From Comamonas sp. B21-038 (GTDB lineage Bacteria > Pseudomonadota > Gammaproteobacteria > Burkholderiales > Burkholderiaceae_C): a stretch of DNA of 64,000 nucleotides. The notes beneath the pieces are model-generated. The model worked only from the letters and a program-made list of their open reading frames with translations, was not told where the DNA came from and did no database searches. A program made the translations under genes and the position numbers. Of the stretch, positions 49,533-59,345 are shown one piece after another. The DNA lies in assembly GCF_022387135.1 (NCBI RefSeq), contig NZ_CP092462.1:1302001-1366000 (forward strand), given 5' to 3'. Within the stretch, counting starts at the first letter, position 1; each line of letters starts with the position of its first letter.

Positions 49533-49692
49533 GGATGGACTCCAGAACGGAGTAACTGTTAGAGGTAGGGGGAATGCAGAGCCGGTGCAATAAGCGGGAG
49601 ACCGCGAAGCCGGAGACCATGCGTGATCTATTCTTGGTCGGAATACGATCGGTGATCTGAATGAAGATTATAGACAGGTTGCTGTACGAACA

Positions 49693-49729
49693 TCCCGCTT
49701 GAATTATCAACTATATGTATCAAGCGGGA
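49693..49729. repeat. 10-bp inverted repeat with AT-rich spacer upstream of rho
   Basis: TCCCGCTTGA at 49693-49702 and TCAAGCGGGA at 49720-49729 are perfect inverted repeats separated by 17 AT-rich nt. This could be an operator dyad flanking a rho promoter, or a stem in the transcript. Function unknown. Confidence 0.6.
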
Positions 49730-49796
49730 CAGAGAGCGGCTAGGGTTTTTGATTTTCTTATAAAAATTATAGATAAATCAAAAGCTTGAAAAAGCA

Positions 49797-49822
49797 AAAA
49801 GCACGGCGCAAACCGTGCTTTT
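49797..49822 (-). terminator. Intrinsic terminator of trxA
   Basis: A perfect 10-bp stem (AAAAGCACGG at 49797-49806 with CCGTGCTTTT at 49813-49822, loop CGCAAA) followed on the minus strand by a T-rich run. Confidence 0.8.
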
Positions 49823-49886
49823 GGTGGCCATAGCCGCTCTGGCGGGATGCTGATGCGGATGTTGCGCTGGCATCCCGGGGCTGAAT

Positions 49887-50219
49887 TTAGGCGAGTTGCT
49901 CGTCCAGGAAGGCCGTCAGTTGGGCCTTGTTCAACGCGCCGACCTTGGTCGCGGCCAGTTCGCCATTCTTGAACAGCATCAGCGTGGGGATGCCGCGGAT
50001 GCCGAACTTGGCCGAAATGGCACGGTTCTCGTCCACATTGACCTTGGCGATCTGCAGCTTGTCCTTGTAGCTGACCGACACTTCTTCCAGCACCGGAGCG
50101 ATCTGCTTGCAAGGGCCGCACCATTCAGCCCAGAAGTCCACCAGAACATTGGTGTTGGGTTGCAGTACATCGCCTTCAAAGCTGGCTTCGTTGGTGTGCT
50201 TGATCAGGGATTCCGACAT
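49887..50219 (-). CDS. trxA: Thioredoxin
   Basis: 110-residue thioredoxin, the general disulfide reductant of the cytosol. The redox site WCGPC is at residues 33-37 after VLVDFWAE, and the cis-proline motif [14 protein letters not shown] follows. The ATG at 50219 has AAGGAAC upstream; the frame is open 28 codons further but that part is not thioredoxin-like. It sits upstream of rho, with a terminator between. Confidence 0.96.
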   Translation of the reverse strand: MSESLIKHTNEASFEGDVLQPNTNVLVDFWAEWCGPCKQIAPVLEEVSVSYKDKLQIAKVNVDENRAISAKFGIRGIPTLMLFKNGELAATKVGALNKAQLTAFLDEQLA

Positions 50220-50470
50220 GGCAGGTTCCTTGTTAAATATCGGGTTTCTAGGCAGCGGGGATGCGCCATGGACAAAAGTTGAGGCCATTGTGACAGAAAG
50301 CAAGGCCGGGCGCAGGCAACGGACGCCGCATCTGACGCGTTGTAGGGGCGCTGGATGTCAAGCACAATGCGCTCTCAGAGGGAAAGCGTCCCGGGCATGC
50401 AAGGCTGCTATGCCGGAGTTTGAAACTATCAATCGCTGCCTCCACTTGCAGGTGGCCGCGCCAGGAGGAG

Positions 50471-50974
50471 ATGCAATTGGCACTGCTGAACAGGGACACA
50501 GCCTCTGTCTACGACACGCCGCCCCACGGCGACTTTGTGCGCTATGTGGAGCAGCTCATCGCCCGGCAGAACACGGGCGCCGCCCATGCGGCCGGCAGCA
50601 CGCAGCGCCCGGTGCGGCCGCGCCAGGGACAGGGACAGGCGCTATCGGGGGCATCCGGCCAAAAGGCAAGCCACAACCCGATTGCCGACCAGGCCCAGGA
50701 GCTGCTTGACCGCATCCGCCAGATGGACCAGACGCGCAAGGACAAGCGCCCAGGCGCGGCGCAGACAGTGACCGCCACTGCGCGCAGCAACTCGGGCGCA
50801 CCCAGCACATCCATCTTTTCTCCCGCTGGCGATGGCGCGGCCCCTCAAAAGTCTTTCAGCGGCTTCAAGCTCATCGGGCTGCTGATTGCCGCGATCCTGG
50901 GCATCATGTTCCCGCCGCTGGGCATCGTGATGCTGATTGCGGCGTTCAGAAAAGGCTGGTCCCAGAAGGGTTAG
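50471..50974 (+). CDS. Unknown protein with C-terminal membrane helices
   Basis: About 167 residues, not recognised. An N-terminal helix (YDTPPHGDFVRYVEQLIARQN) is followed by a Gln/Ala/Gly-rich linker, a basic stretch (MDQTRKDKRPG), another linker, and a hydrophobic C-terminus (FKLIGLLIAAILGIMFPPLG, then IVMLIAAFRKGW) that looks like one or two membrane segments. An AGGAGGAG lies directly next to the ATG at 50471 (2-nt spacing), so a TTG at 50477 might be the true start. It lies 184 nt before dut. Confidence 0.7.
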   Translation: MQLALLNRDTASVYDTPPHGDFVRYVEQLIARQNTGAAHAAGSTQRPVRPRQGQGQALSGASGQKASHNPIADQAQELLDRIRQMDQTRKDKRPGAAQTVTATARSNSGAPSTSIFSPAGDGAAPQKSFSGFKLIGLLIAAILGIMFPPLGIVMLIAAFRKGWSQKG

Positions 50975-51157
50975 CGCTGGGCAAAGTCCCTGCGGTGGGG
51001 CGGCTGCGGCAGCGCCGGGCCGGGGCGGCAGACAGCGCAGGCGCGGGCCGGCGCATTTGTATGCATACGGTAAATGCTTGTAGGCCTGTGCACCAACTGG
51101 GGCGCCGGGCGTTGTGTATATGCTAGCCTTCGCTGCATTGCTAGTTGAACCACCACC

Positions 51158-51607
51158 ATGATTGTTGACCTGAAGATTCTCGACCCCCGCATGCAAGACC
51201 AGTTGCCCCAGTACGCCACCCCCGGTAGCGCTGGCCTGGATTTGCGTGCCTGCCTGGATGCACCGCTGACCCTGGAGCCCAATGCCTGGCAACTGGTGCC
51301 CACCGGGCTGGCCATCCATCTGCGCGACCCCGGTTATGCCGCCATGATCCTGCCGCGCTCGGGCCTGGGCCACAAGCATGGCATCGTGCTGGGCAACCTC
51401 GTCGGCCTGATCGACAGCGACTACCAGGGCCAGCTGATGGTCAGCGCCTGGAACCGCAGCACCCAGCCCTTTGTGCTGCAGCCGATGGAGCGCCTGGCGC
51501 AGATGGTGATCGTGCCCGTCGTGCAGGCGAGCTTTCAGGTGGTGGAAGATTTTGGCGATGTGTCCGAACGCGGTGCCGGGGGCTATGGCTCCACCGGCAC
51601 GCGATAA
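51158..51607 (+). CDS. dut: dUTP diphosphatase
   Basis: 149-residue trimeric dUTPase that keeps uracil out of DNA and supplies dUMP. All five conserved motifs are visible: [11 protein letters not shown] (near residue 21), LPRSGLG (near 66), [15 protein letters not shown] (near 79), ERLAQMVI and the C-terminal [13 protein letters not shown] that closes on the active site. It starts with [12 protein letters not shown] as in beta-proteobacteria. Confidence 0.96.
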   Translation: MIVDLKILDPRMQDQLPQYATPGSAGLDLRACLDAPLTLEPNAWQLVPTGLAIHLRDPGYAAMILPRSGLGHKHGIVLGNLVGLIDSDYQGQLMVSAWNRSTQPFVLQPMERLAQMVIVPVVQASFQVVEDFGDVSERGAGGYGSTGTR

Positions 51608-51687
51608 GCCGCCGCACCGTATTGAACCTGGCAGGGCGCGGATACCCTGACCCCCAAGCCATTTTTGTGATCTGAAAGGAGAGCGCA

Positions 51688-52236
51688 ATGTCTCAAACCA
51701 ATCCAAGCTCGCGCAGCATGCTGCAACGCGCAGGCAAGCTGGGCCTGGCCCTGGCGGCCACCTCGGTGCTGGCGGCCTGTGTGCAGGCACCTCCGCGTTA
51801 TGACAACCGCTACCCGCAAGGCCCCGCGCCCCAGCAACAGGGCAGCTACCCGCAGCAGGGCGGCTACCCGCAGCAGCAAGCGCCTTACGGCATGGAATAT
51901 GGCACCGTGGCCAATATTGAAGAGCTGCGCTCGCAGTCGCGCAGCACCTCGGGCGTCGGCGCCATCCTGGGCGCGGTGGTGGGCGGCGTGCTGGGCAACC
52001 AGGTCGGTGGCGGCTTTGGCCGTATGGCCGCTACCGCCGCCGGTGTGGCCGGTGGTGCAGCAGCAGGCAATGCGCTGGAGCAGTCGTCCAATGGCGGCCG
52101 CAGCACCGTCAGCGGCTACCGCATCCATATCAACCTGCAAAACGGCGGCCAGCGCATTTTTGATGTGCCCAACCCCGGCGACCTGCGCCCGGGTGACCGC
52201 GTGCAGATCAACCAGGGCCAGATCTCGCGTTATTGA
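51688..52236 (+). CDS. Glycine-zipper 2TM-domain lipoprotein
   Basis: 182-residue lipoprotein by its signal peptide with lipobox LAAC (Cys31; an internal Met11 is another possible start). A Pro/Gln/Tyr-rich stretch follows, with repeats of YPQQGG. Then a glycine zipper (GAILGAVVGGVLGNQVGGGFG, about residues 92-120), as in SlyB/17-kDa antigen proteins. The C-terminus contains a SH3-like RPGDRVQINQGQ. A role in outer-membrane integrity is typical for this family but not certain here. Confidence 0.85.
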   Translation: MSQTNPSSRSMLQRAGKLGLALAATSVLAACVQAPPRYDNRYPQGPAPQQQGSYPQQGGYPQQQAPYGMEYGTVANIEELRSQSRSTSGVGAILGAVVGGVLGNQVGGGFGRMAATAAGVAGGAAAGNALEQSSNGGRSTVSGYRIHINLQNGGQRIFDVPNPGDLRPGDRVQINQGQISRY

Positions 52237-52316
52237 TCGCCGCAGTGCCTGCTGCGCTTGGGTGAACCCCGATGGGCAGGCGGCGGGCGCCGGGAGACAA
52301 TGGCGCCGCGTGTCTC

Positions 52317-52354
52317 AAAAAGCGTGTACACCGCAACGGTGTGCACGCTTTTTT
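52317..52354 (+). terminator. Strong terminator after the glycine-zipper lipoprotein
   Basis: A 17-bp stem with one G-U pair (52317-52333 with 52337-52353, loop CAA) ends in TTTTTT. It can also act on the minus strand. Confidence 0.85.
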
Positions 52355-52396
52355 GCGAGATATTCCCTCCCGATTGTCGAAACACCAAGGTGCCCC

Positions 52397-53185
52397 ATGT
52401 TCCAGAAGAAAACCCATGTTCTCGCCGCGATGGCTGTCAGCGCGACCGCGCTTGCTGCGCTGTCTCTGCCTGCCCAGGCGGGCCCCCGGCTCGATGCCAT
52501 CCTGCAGGCCAAGGTGCTGCGCGTAGGCACGCCGGGCGACTACCGTCCGTTTGCGATGAAGGCCGATGGCAAATATGCCGGCCATGACATCGAGGTGGTG
52601 GAAGCCATGGCCAAGGAGCTGGGTGTCAAGGTCGAGTATGTGGATACCACCTGGCCGAAGCTGATGCAGGACCTGCAGGACAACAGGTTCGATGTGGCCG
52701 TGGGCGGCATCACCCGCAATGTGGCGCGCCTGAGCAAGGTGCAGATGCTGCCCGGCTATGCGCCGTTCGGCAAGGTGGCCCTGGTGCGGGCAGCCGACAA
52801 GGACAAGTTCACCACACCCGAGAGTCTGAACCAGGCCAGCGTGCGCGTGATCAAGAATCCCGGCGGCACCAACGAAGCCTATGTACTGCAGAACCTGAAA
52901 AACGCTCAGGTGAGCACGCATGACAAGAACGCCGAGATTCCGGGCCTGATCGCCGAAGGCAAGGGCGATGCGATGATCACCGAGACCTATGAGGCGCTGC
53001 ACTACAGCAAGGCCGATCCACGCCTCTACGCCGCCTACCTGGACAAGCCGCTGACCCCCGTCAACCAGCTGGGCTTCATGCTGCCGGTGGACGATGCCGA
53101 CTACCAGCGCGTGATGCAGTACACCTGGGACGTGCTCGCGCTGCGCGGTGTGCTGCAGCAAGAGGCGCAGAAATGGCTGAAGTGA
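52397..53185 (+). CDS. PheC-like periplasmic substrate-binding protein
   Basis: 262-residue secreted protein: signal peptide to about residue 28 (LPAQA/GPRL), then a type 2 periplasmic-binding fold. RLDAILQAKVLRVGTPGDYRPF, WPKLMQDLQDNRFDVAVGGI and KNPGGTNEAYVLQNLK strongly recall periplasmic cyclohexadienyl (arogenate) dehydratase PheC, and the IEARL-like catalytic segment of PheC aligns with ITETYEALH here. It may thus be an enzyme for phenylalanine synthesis instead of a transporter subunit; no permease or ATPase gene is nearby. An amino-acid-binding role remains possible. Confidence 0.78.
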   Translation: MFQKKTHVLAAMAVSATALAALSLPAQAGPRLDAILQAKVLRVGTPGDYRPFAMKADGKYAGHDIEVVEAMAKELGVKVEYVDTTWPKLMQDLQDNRFDVAVGGITRNVARLSKVQMLPGYAPFGKVALVRAADKDKFTTPESLNQASVRVIKNPGGTNEAYVLQNLKNAQVSTHDKNAEIPGLIAEGKGDAMITETYEALHYSKADPRLYAAYLDKPLTPVNQLGFMLPVDDADYQRVMQYTWDVLALRGVLQQEAQKWLK

Positions 53186-53259
53186 TCCGCTAGGTCACCT
53201 TCGACACCCGCCGACAAGGCAGCGCATGGCAGGGCCCGGCCGCTGTTGGCGCAACACTG

Positions 53260-53284
53260 AGCGGGCCCAAGCCCGCTGGTTCTT
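53260..53284 (+). terminator. Hairpin terminator after the PheC-like gene
   Basis: A 7-bp GC-rich stem (AGCGGGC at 53260-53266 with GCCCGCT at 53271-53277, loop CCAA) is followed by GGTTCTTT. The T tail is weak. Confidence 0.55.
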
Positions 53285-53301
53285 TGGCGGTGCGGGTGGG
53301 C

Positions 53302-53757
53302 TTATTCCAGCGGCTCGTCTTCAGGTGTGCACTGGCGCTTGAGGCTCTGCGCCTCGTAGTCCAATGTCTGCTTCATCGCGCCGCCAAGCAGGGCTGCATC
53401 GATATGCAGATGAAAGTTGTCACCGGTATTGGTCTGCTTGGCCTGGGCGGTCAGCATCTTGCCGCAGGTCACCGTCCAGCTCTTGTTGTTCTTGTCCAGC
53501 AGCTTGCTGTCCTTGATACGGCATTGGCTGAAGTGCTTGGACAGGATCAGGTCGGGGTAGAGAAAGCCTTCCTTGTCCACCAGCTCGGGGCCGATGCAGC
53601 GGTCCTTGGTGCGGGGGGGCTTGGCCGCCTTGTTGCCGATGGCCGATTTGGTCTCGGTGACGGAAAAAGCGCCCGGTTGGGCAGCATGGGCGGGCAGGGC
53701 AGCCAGCAGCATGGCACACAGGCCGGCGCTGGCGATCCAGGTCAATGTTGCGTTCAT
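53302..53757 (-). CDS. DUF3617-like secreted protein
   Basis: 151-residue protein with a signal peptide (residues 1-25, ending AHA/AQPG). It has paired Cys residues (CIGPEL, QCRIKD, VTCGK, KRQC) and a pattern of a short N-terminal strand, the CIGPELVDKEG turn and HLHIDAALLGGAMKQTL that recall DUF3617 periplasmic proteins. Function unknown. The ATG at 53757 precedes MNATLTWIASAG; a longer frame to 53787 has no good start. Confidence 0.6.
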   Translation of the reverse strand: MNATLTWIASAGLCAMLLAALPAHAAQPGAFSVTETKSAIGNKAAKPPRTKDRCIGPELVDKEGFLYPDLILSKHFSQCRIKDSKLLDKNNKSWTVTCGKMLTAQAKQTNTGDNFHLHIDAALLGGAMKQTLDYEAQSLKRQCTPEDEPLE

Positions 53758-53907
53758 CGGAGAACTCCTGAGCGGCGGCCCATCCACACGGGGCCGCTAT
53801 CATTTGGTTATAGCAGGCCGGCATGCGGCTTGCTGTAAAGCTGTGCGAAGCAACGGTAACGCTGCGCATCCATATTGCGCAGCGTGCAGGTCACGGCAGC
53901 CTGGCGC

Positions 53908-54720
53908 TCACTCGTCCTGCTTGAGGTCCTGCAGCACCACGGCCGCAATCTCTTCGATGGACTTGTGCGTGGTCGACAGCCACTGGATGCCGGCGCGGCG
54001 CATCATCGATTCGGCCTCGGCCACCTCCATGCGGCAATTCTGCAGGCTCGCATAGCGCGAGTCCGGGCGGCGCTCGTTGCGGATCTGGGACAGGCGCTCG
54101 GGCGCAATGGTCAGGCCAAAGATCTTCTTTTTATAAGGCAGCAGCGCCGGGGGCAATTGCTGGCGCTCGAAATCCTCGGGGATCAGCGGGTAATTGGCCA
54201 CCTTCAGGCCGAACTGCATCGCCAGGTACAGGCTGGTTGGCGTCTTGCCGCTGCGGCTGACCCCCACCAGAATCACGTCGGCGCCGGCCAGGTCATGGTG
54301 GGTCTGGCCATCATCGTGCGCCAGGCTGAAGTTGATCGCCTCCATGCGGTCAAAGTATTCCTTGCTCTCGCTGATATCGGTGAAGCGGCCGATGCGGTGG
54401 TGCGACTTGGCGCCCAGCTCGTCTTCCAGCGGCTGCACAAACGTGGCAAACATGTCCATCACCAGGCCCTTGCAGTGCGCATGCACTACCTTGACCGTCT
54501 CGGGCTCGACCAGGGTCGTGAAGACAATGGGCTTTTTGCCTTCCTTTTCGGCTGTGTGGTTGATCTGGTGCACGGCCTGGTGAGCCTTGTCGACCGTGTC
54601 CACAAACGGCAGGCGCACCGCACGGGTGGTGATGTCGAACTGCTTCATGATGGCGCGGCCGAAGGTCTCGGCTGTCACGCCGGTGCCATCAGAGATAAAG
54701 AAAATGGTGCGTTGGTGCAT
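53908..54720 (-). CDS. ppsR: PEP synthetase regulatory protein PpsR (DUF299)
   Basis: 270-residue bifunctional kinase/pyrophosphorylase that switches PEP synthase off and on by phosphorylating or dephosphorylating a threonine of PpsA. Begins [18 protein letters not shown]; the P-loop-like motif [15 protein letters not shown] is near residue 152 and [16 protein letters not shown] near the end. The ATG at 54720 gives the family start. It is divergent from ppsA, its target, across a 290-nt spacer. Confidence 0.94.
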   Translation of the reverse strand: MHQRTIFFISDGTGVTAETFGRAIMKQFDITTRAVRLPFVDTVDKAHQAVHQINHTAEKEGKKPIVFTTLVEPETVKVVHAHCKGLVMDMFATFVQPLEDELGAKSHHRIGRFTDISESKEYFDRMEAINFSLAHDDGQTHHDLAGADVILVGVSRSGKTPTSLYLAMQFGLKVANYPLIPEDFERQQLPPALLPYKKKIFGLTIAPERLSQIRNERRPDSRYASLQNCRMEVAEAESMMRRAGIQWLSTTHKSIEEIAAVVLQDLKQDE

Positions 54721-55010
54721 GGGGGTACATCGGCGGTAACGGGCGAATTCTGTCGCAGGCGGTGCACCGCTGCGTGCGGGCTTTGTCATTGTTGACCACG
54801 GTGTTCAGCAAGTCGCAAGCAAAACGGCGGCAGCACGCCTACAATGACGCCCATTATTCACATTTCCCGCATGTACTCCGGCCTACCAGTACAAATACAA
54901 AGCCAGATGTCCGAGCCCGCAGCGGCCGGACAGGAGTCTATGCCTGCGTGCCATTGCCCCCACTGCGGCCATGGGCGCCCGAGCCAGTTTTTAACTTCCG
55001 GAGCTTCACC
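54721..55010 (+). promoter_or_regulatory. ppsR/ppsA divergent promoter region
   Basis: No gene seen in 290 nt. A TACAAT at 54840-54845 on the plus strand is a possible -10 for ppsA, with no clear -35, suggesting activator dependence. A 6-bp hairpin (TGTCCG at 54908 with CGGACA at 54927) is in the leader. Confidence 0.4.
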
Positions 55011-57404
55011 ATGTCCAACCTCTACAGCGCGACCGCCCTGGTCGTACCGTTTGAGAACCTGAGAATGACCGATGTCGAGGTCGTAGGCGGCAAGAACGCC
55101 TCGCTCGGCGAAATGATCTCGCAGCTGCCGCAAGGCGTGCGCGTGCCGACCGGCTTTGCCACGACGGCCCACGCATTCCGTGAGTTCCTGGCGCACGAAG
55201 GCCTGGCTGGCAAGATCAGCGCCAAGCTCGCGGCGCTGGATGTGGACGATGTGCGCGCGCTGGCCCAGGTCGGCGCCGAGATCCGTGCGATGGTCGAGGC
55301 CCAGCCTTTTCCACTTGATCTGCAAAAAGCGATTGCCGAGGCCTTTGTGACCTTGCAAGCGGGCAACACCGAGGCCTCGTTTGCGGTGCGCTCGTCGGCC
55401 ACCGCAGAAGACCTGCCGGACGCCTCGTTCGCCGGCCAGCAAGAAACCTTCCTGAACGTGGTGGGCATCGACGATGTGCTGCACAAGATGAAGGAAGTGT
55501 TCGCCTCGCTCTACAACGATCGCGCCATCTCCTACCGCGTGCACAAGGGCTTTGCCCACGACGTGGTGGCCCTGTCCGCCGGTGTGCAGCGCATGGTGCG
55601 CTCGGACAAGGGCGCCGCAGGCGTGATGTTCACGATCGACACCGAGTCGGGCTTTGACCAGGTGGTCTTCATCACCTCCAGCTACGGCCTGGGCGAGACC
55701 GTGGTGCAGGGCGCCGTGAACCCGGACGAGTTCTATGTGCACAAGCCCATGCTCGAAGCGGGCAAGCAGGCACTGATCCGCCGCAATCTGGGCTCCAAGC
55801 TGGTGCAGATGGTGTTTGCAACGCCCGAAGAAAAAGCCGCATCGGGCAAGCTGGTGGCCACCACCGATGTGAGCCCCGAGCTGCGCAACCGCTATTCGCT
55901 GACCGACGCCGAAGTGCAGGAGCTGGCGCAGTACGCGCTGGTGATCGAGAAGCACTATGGCCGCCCGATGGATATCGAATGGGGCAAGGACGGCACCGAC
56001 GGCAAGCTCTACATCCTGCAGGCACGCCCTGAGACGGTGAAGAGCCAGTCCAAGGGCCAGGCCGAGCAGCGCTACAAGCTCAAGGGCAGCGGCACCGTGC
56101 TGGCCGAAGGCCGCGCGATCGGCCAGAAGATCGGCACCGGCCGTGTGCGCCTGGTGTCCGACATCTCGCAGATGGACCAGGTCGAAGCCGGCGATGTGCT
56201 GGTGACCGACATGACCGACCCGAACTGGGAGCCGGTGATGAAGAAGGCAGCTGCCATCGTCACCAACCGGGGTGGCCGTACCTGCCACGCCGCCATCATT
56301 GCGCGTGAGCTGGGCATCCCTGCGGTCGTGGGCTGCGGCAATGCTACCGACTTGCTGAAGGACGGCACCCTGGTGACGGTCAGCTGCGCCGAAGGCGATA
56401 CCGGCCGCATCTATGACGGCCTGCTCGAAACCGAAGTGACCGAGGTCAAGCGTGGCGAGATGCCGCCGATCAAGACCAAGATCATGATGAACGTGGGCAA
56501 CCCCCAACTGGCGTTTGACTTTGCCCAGCTGCCCAATGAGGGCGTGGGTCTGGCGCGTCTGGAATTCATCATCAACAACAACATCGGCGTGCACCCCAAG
56601 GCCATCCTGGACTACCCCGCTGTCGATGCCGACCTGAAGAAGGCCGTCGAATCGGTGGCCCGTGGCCATGCCTCGCCACGCGCTTTCTACGTGGACAAGA
56701 TCACCGAAGGTGTGGCAACGATCGCTGCGGCGTTCTACCCCAAGCCGGTTATCGTGCGCATGTCGGACTTCAAGTCCAACGAATACCGCAAGCTGATCGG
56801 CGGCAGCCGCTACGAGCCCGATGAAGAAAACCCGATGCTGGGCTTCCGTGGTGCAGCGCGCTACATCTCCAAGGATTTCGGCGAAGCCTTCAAGATGGAG
56901 TGCGAGGCGCTCAAGCGCGTGCGCAACGACATGGGCCTGACCAATGTCAAGATCATGATCCCCTTCGTGCGCACCCTGGACCAGGCCAAGCGCGTGACCG
57001 AGCTGCTGGCGGCCAATGGCTTGAAGCGCGGCGAGAACGGTCTGGAAGTCATCATGATGTGCGAAGTGCCGTCGAACGCCATCCTGGCCGATGAGTTCCT
57101 GGAGTACTTCGACGGCTTCTCGATCGGCTCGAACGACCTGACCCAGCTGACCCTGGGCCTGGACCGTGACTCTGGTCTGGAGCTGCTGGCTGCCGACTTT
57201 GACGAGCGCGACCCTGCCGTCAAGAAGATGCTCGAGCGCGCCATCACGGCCTGCCTGGCACAGAACAAGTACGTCGGTATCTGCGGCCAGGGCCCTTCGG
57301 ACCATCCGGACTTTGCGCAGTGGCTGGCGGACAAGGGCATTGCCTCGATCTCGCTGAATCCTGACAGTGTCATCGACACCTGGCAGCGCCTGGCCGCCAA
57401 GTAA
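55011..57404 (+). CDS. ppsA: Phosphoenolpyruvate synthase
   Basis: 797-residue pyruvate, water dikinase making PEP from pyruvate and ATP in gluconeogenesis. N-terminal ATP-binding domain ([33 protein letters not shown]), central swivelling phosphohistidine domain with H426 in [21 protein letters not shown], and the C-terminal PEP-binding barrel ([16 protein letters not shown]). The Thr just before that His (GGRTCH) is the residue PpsR phosphorylates in known systems. The ATG at 55011 after CCGGAG matches the family; the long open region upstream does not. Confidence 0.97.
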   Translation: MSNLYSATALVVPFENLRMTDVEVVGGKNASLGEMISQLPQGVRVPTGFATTAHAFREFLAHEGLAGKISAKLAALDVDDVRALAQVGAEIRAMVEAQPFPLDLQKAIAEAFVTLQAGNTEASFAVRSSATAEDLPDASFAGQQETFLNVVGIDDVLHKMKEVFASLYNDRAISYRVHKGFAHDVVALSAGVQRMVRSDKGAAGVMFTIDTESGFDQVVFITSSYGLGETVVQGAVNPDEFYVHKPMLEAGKQALIRRNLGSKLVQMVFATPEEKAASGKLVATTDVSPELRNRYSLTDAEVQELAQYALVIEKHYGRPMDIEWGKDGTDGKLYILQARPETVKSQSKGQAEQRYKLKGSGTVLAEGRAIGQKIGTGRVRLVSDISQMDQVEAGDVLVTDMTDPNWEPVMKKAAAIVTNRGGRTCHAAIIARELGIPAVVGCGNATDLLKDGTLVTVSCAEGDTGRIYDGLLETEVTEVKRGEMPPIKTKIMMNVGNPQLAFDFAQLPNEGVGLARLEFIINNNIGVHPKAILDYPAVDADLKKAVESVARGHASPRAFYVDKITEGVATIAAAFYPKPVIVRMSDFKSNEYRKLIGGSRYEPDEENPMLGFRGAARYISKDFGEAFKMECEALKRVRNDMGLTNVKIMIPFVRTLDQAKRVTELLAANGLKRGENGLEVIMMCEVPSNAILADEFLEYFDGFSIGSNDLTQLTLGLDRDSGLELLAADFDERDPAVKKMLERAITACLAQNKYVGICGQGPSDHPDFAQWLADKGIASISLNPDSVIDTWQRLAAK

Positions 57405-57459
57405 GCGCCACTGCCCTGCCACCGCGACGGTGGCAGGTACCGGACAAGGCGCCAAAACC

Positions 57460-57495
57460 AAAAAGCCAGTCAGACACTCTGACTGGCTTTTTTGC
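57460..57495. terminator. Bidirectional terminator between ppsA and wrbA
   Basis: A perfect 14-bp stem (57460-57473 with 57479-57492, loop ACACT) with T runs on both strands. It serves ppsA and the convergent wrbA. A second GC-rich hairpin (CTGCCACCG/CGGTGGCAG) lies at about 57416-57436. Confidence 0.9.
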
Positions 57496-57540
57496 GTCTT
57501 AAGGCTGCTGCAGCCGGCCAGGCCGGCTCGAGGCGCAGAC

Positions 57541-58140
57541 TCAGGCGCTCAGCTTGGCGGCCAGGGCCGCAACCTTGGCGCCCTGGGCAAAGGCCAGTTC
57601 CAGCTCGGGGGCGGAAGGCTGGCGCGAGCCATCGGCGCCGGCCAGGGTGGCAGCGCCGTAGGGCGAGCCGCCCTTGGCCTGCGACAGGTCGAACTGCGAA
57701 GGCAGACCAAAGCCAGCGGGCACGATCACCATGCCGTGGTGGGCCAGGGTGTTCCAGAACGAGGTCACGGTGGTTTCCTGGCCGCCCAAGGTGCCGGTCG
57801 ACGTGAACACGCTGCCCACCTTGCCCGACAGTGCACCCTTGGCCCAGAGGCCGCCGGTCTGGTCGAGGAAGCTGCGCATCTGGCCGCTCATATTGCCAAA
57901 ACGGGTGGGGGTGCCAAAGATGATGGCGTCGTACTCTGCCAGCTCGGCAGGCGTGGCGACGGCGGCTGCCTGGTCCACCTTGCCGCCAGCGGCCTGGAAG
58001 GCCTCTTGCGGCATGGTCTCGGGTACGCGCTTGATGACCACCTCGGTGCCGGCGACACTGCGTGCGCCTTCGGCGATCTTGCCGGCCATGGTCTCGATGT
58101 GACCGTACATGGAATGGTAGAGAACCAGAACTTTAGCCAT
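57541..58140 (-). CDS. wrbA: NAD(P)H:quinone oxidoreductase WrbA
   Basis: 199-residue flavodoxin-like protein that reduces quinones to hydroquinones with FMN. FMN-binding loops are [16 protein letters not shown] at the N-terminus, [19 protein letters not shown] (near residue 76) and [12 protein letters not shown] (near 112). Length equals E. coli WrbA at 198. The ATG at 58140 is used; upstream frame extension has no support. It lies downstream of the LysR gene in the same direction. Confidence 0.95.
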   Translation of the reverse strand: MAKVLVLYHSMYGHIETMAGKIAEGARSVAGTEVVIKRVPETMPQEAFQAAGGKVDQAAAVATPAELAEYDAIIFGTPTRFGNMSGQMRSFLDQTGGLWAKGALSGKVGSVFTSTGTLGGQETTVTSFWNTLAHHGMVIVPAGFGLPSQFDLSQAKGGSPYGAATLAGADGSRQPSAPELELAFAQGAKVAALAAKLSA

Positions 58141-58349
58141 GGTGAATATTTCCTTTGTCGATGAAGAGGGACCGCTACAGCGGTGGGAGCGTCTCCAGAA
58201 CCGGTATGCGATCCGTTCTTGGCGCCTGGATCTACTGTAGGGCGTCTGCGCCTGTTTGGGGTGCCCCGGGTTTGAACGCAGCGTTGCATGGATTTGAACA
58301 ATCGCCGCCAGCCAGCATGGCGCGCCAGAGCCTTCCTGGGCTGGCGCGA

Positions 58350-59240
58350 TCACCAGGCGCTGCGCGCCAAGAGCAGCTGGCACAGCGCCTGCACCTTGGG
58401 TGAGGCATGGCGCGTGCGCGGGTAGACCAGGGAGAGCGCACGGCTGCGGCCTTCCAGCGCGGGCAGCAGCCGCTCCAGCCGGCCGTCGGCCAGCGCATCG
58501 CGCACCGCAAACCCCATCACCTGGGCCACGCCCAGGCCGGCGATCGCGCCTTCGATCAACGGGTCACCACTGTCGAACCGGATTGCGTGGGGCGCGGGCC
58601 AGTCGATGGTGCTGCCGTCGGGGTGGCGAAACTGCCAGGGCACGGCAAATCCCCGGTAGTGGTTGTAGACCGACAGGCAGCGGTGCGTGGCCAGCTCTTG
58701 CAGGTTTTGCGGCCGGCCGTGGCGGGCCGTATAGGCGGGCGAGGCGACCGTCACCCAGTGCAGCGGCGGCAGCGGCCGGCCGATCATGCGGCTGTCGAGC
58801 AAGGGGCCGATGCGCACTGCAGCGTCAAAACCCTCGTCCACCATGTCCACCAGCCGGTCGGTGAAGCTGGCCTCGATCTGCAGGCCCGGGTGCTGCTGCA
58901 GCAGCTGGCCCAGCAAGGGCGTCAGCACCACCCGGCCCAGCACTGATGGCGCCGTCATGCGCAGCACGCCGGTAGGCTCGCAGCGCCGGTCCAGCAGCTG
59001 CTGCCTGGCATCGTCCAGCCCGGCAATCAAGTCGGCACTGCGGTCCACCAGCAGGCAGCCATCGGGGGTCAGCGACACATTGCGGGTATTGCGGTGGAGC
59101 AGGCGGGTGCCCAGGTCAGCCTCCAACTGCGCAATGGCGCGGGAGATGCGCGACTGCGTCGTGCCCAGGCTGTGGGCAGCCTGGGTAAAGCTCTTGTGTT
59201 CGGCCACCTTGATCAGCATGTTGACCGCGTTCAAATCCAT
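58350..59240 (-). CDS. LysR family transcriptional regulator
   Basis: 296-residue regulator. An N-terminal winged helix-turn-helix ([44 protein letters not shown]) is the standard LysR DNA-binding domain, followed by a linker helix and the periplasmic-binding-like effector domain (from about residue 90). Effector unknown; likely an aromatic or toxic compound, given the paired exporter. It is divergent from the MFS exporter, with dyad sites in the 163-nt spacer. Confidence 0.93.
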   Translation of the reverse strand: MDLNAVNMLIKVAEHKSFTQAAHSLGTTQSRISRAIAQLEADLGTRLLHRNTRNVSLTPDGCLLVDRSADLIAGLDDARQQLLDRRCEPTGVLRMTAPSVLGRVVLTPLLGQLLQQHPGLQIEASFTDRLVDMVDEGFDAAVRIGPLLDSRMIGRPLPPLHWVTVASPAYTARHGRPQNLQELATHRCLSVYNHYRGFAVPWQFRHPDGSTIDWPAPHAIRFDSGDPLIEGAIAGLGVAQVMGFAVRDALADGRLERLLPALEGRSRALSLVYPRTRHASPKVQALCQLLLARSAW

Positions 59241-59283
59241 CGGCTGCTCCTGCCCCACTATTGATTCATTTTTGCATAAGTAA

Positions 59284-59306
59284 AAGATATTTTTTCTGTT
59301 TATCTT
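59284..59306. promoter_or_regulatory. Candidate LysR operator dyad
   Basis: AAGATA at 59284-59289 and TATCTT at 59301-59306 form a 6-11-6 inverted repeat in the LysR/MFS spacer. LysR sites have a T-N11-A core; the fit here is approximate. A TACTAT at 59322-59327 may be the MFS -10. Confidence 0.45.
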
Positions 59307-59333
59307 CGTTATTGGTTTGAATACTATGTCGCC

Positions 59334-59345
59334 ATGACCGGTCAT
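59334..59345. promoter_or_regulatory. Perfect 12-bp palindrome near the MFS start site
   Basis: ATGACCGGTCAT lies about 7 nt after the TACTAT -10 candidate, at the likely transcription start. It may be a second operator. Confidence 0.4.

Larger units (their letters stand above)
49533..49886. other. trxA-rho intergenic region
   Basis: 354 nt, AT-rich, with no gene. It contains the trxA terminator at 49797-49822, an inverted repeat at 49693-49729, and TATAAT boxes on the minus strand at 49667-49672 and near 49767-49773. It is probably the rho promoter and leader; rho is autoregulated in E. coli by Rho-dependent attenuation in its leader. Confidence 0.55.

Noticed and set aside
49519..49710. 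Short frame overlapping the start of rho on the minus strand
   Set aside because: It runs through the rho leader in another frame; no Shine-Dalgarno and no conserved features.
51844..51890. YPQQGG repeats as CRISPR or tandem DNA repeat
   Set aside because: Only a few imperfect codon-level repeats inside the lipoprotein gene; a low-complexity protein stretch, not an array.
54858..57461. 867-codon open frame antisense to ppsA
   Set aside because: A shadow of ppsA with the same composition bias; no protein family can be recognised.
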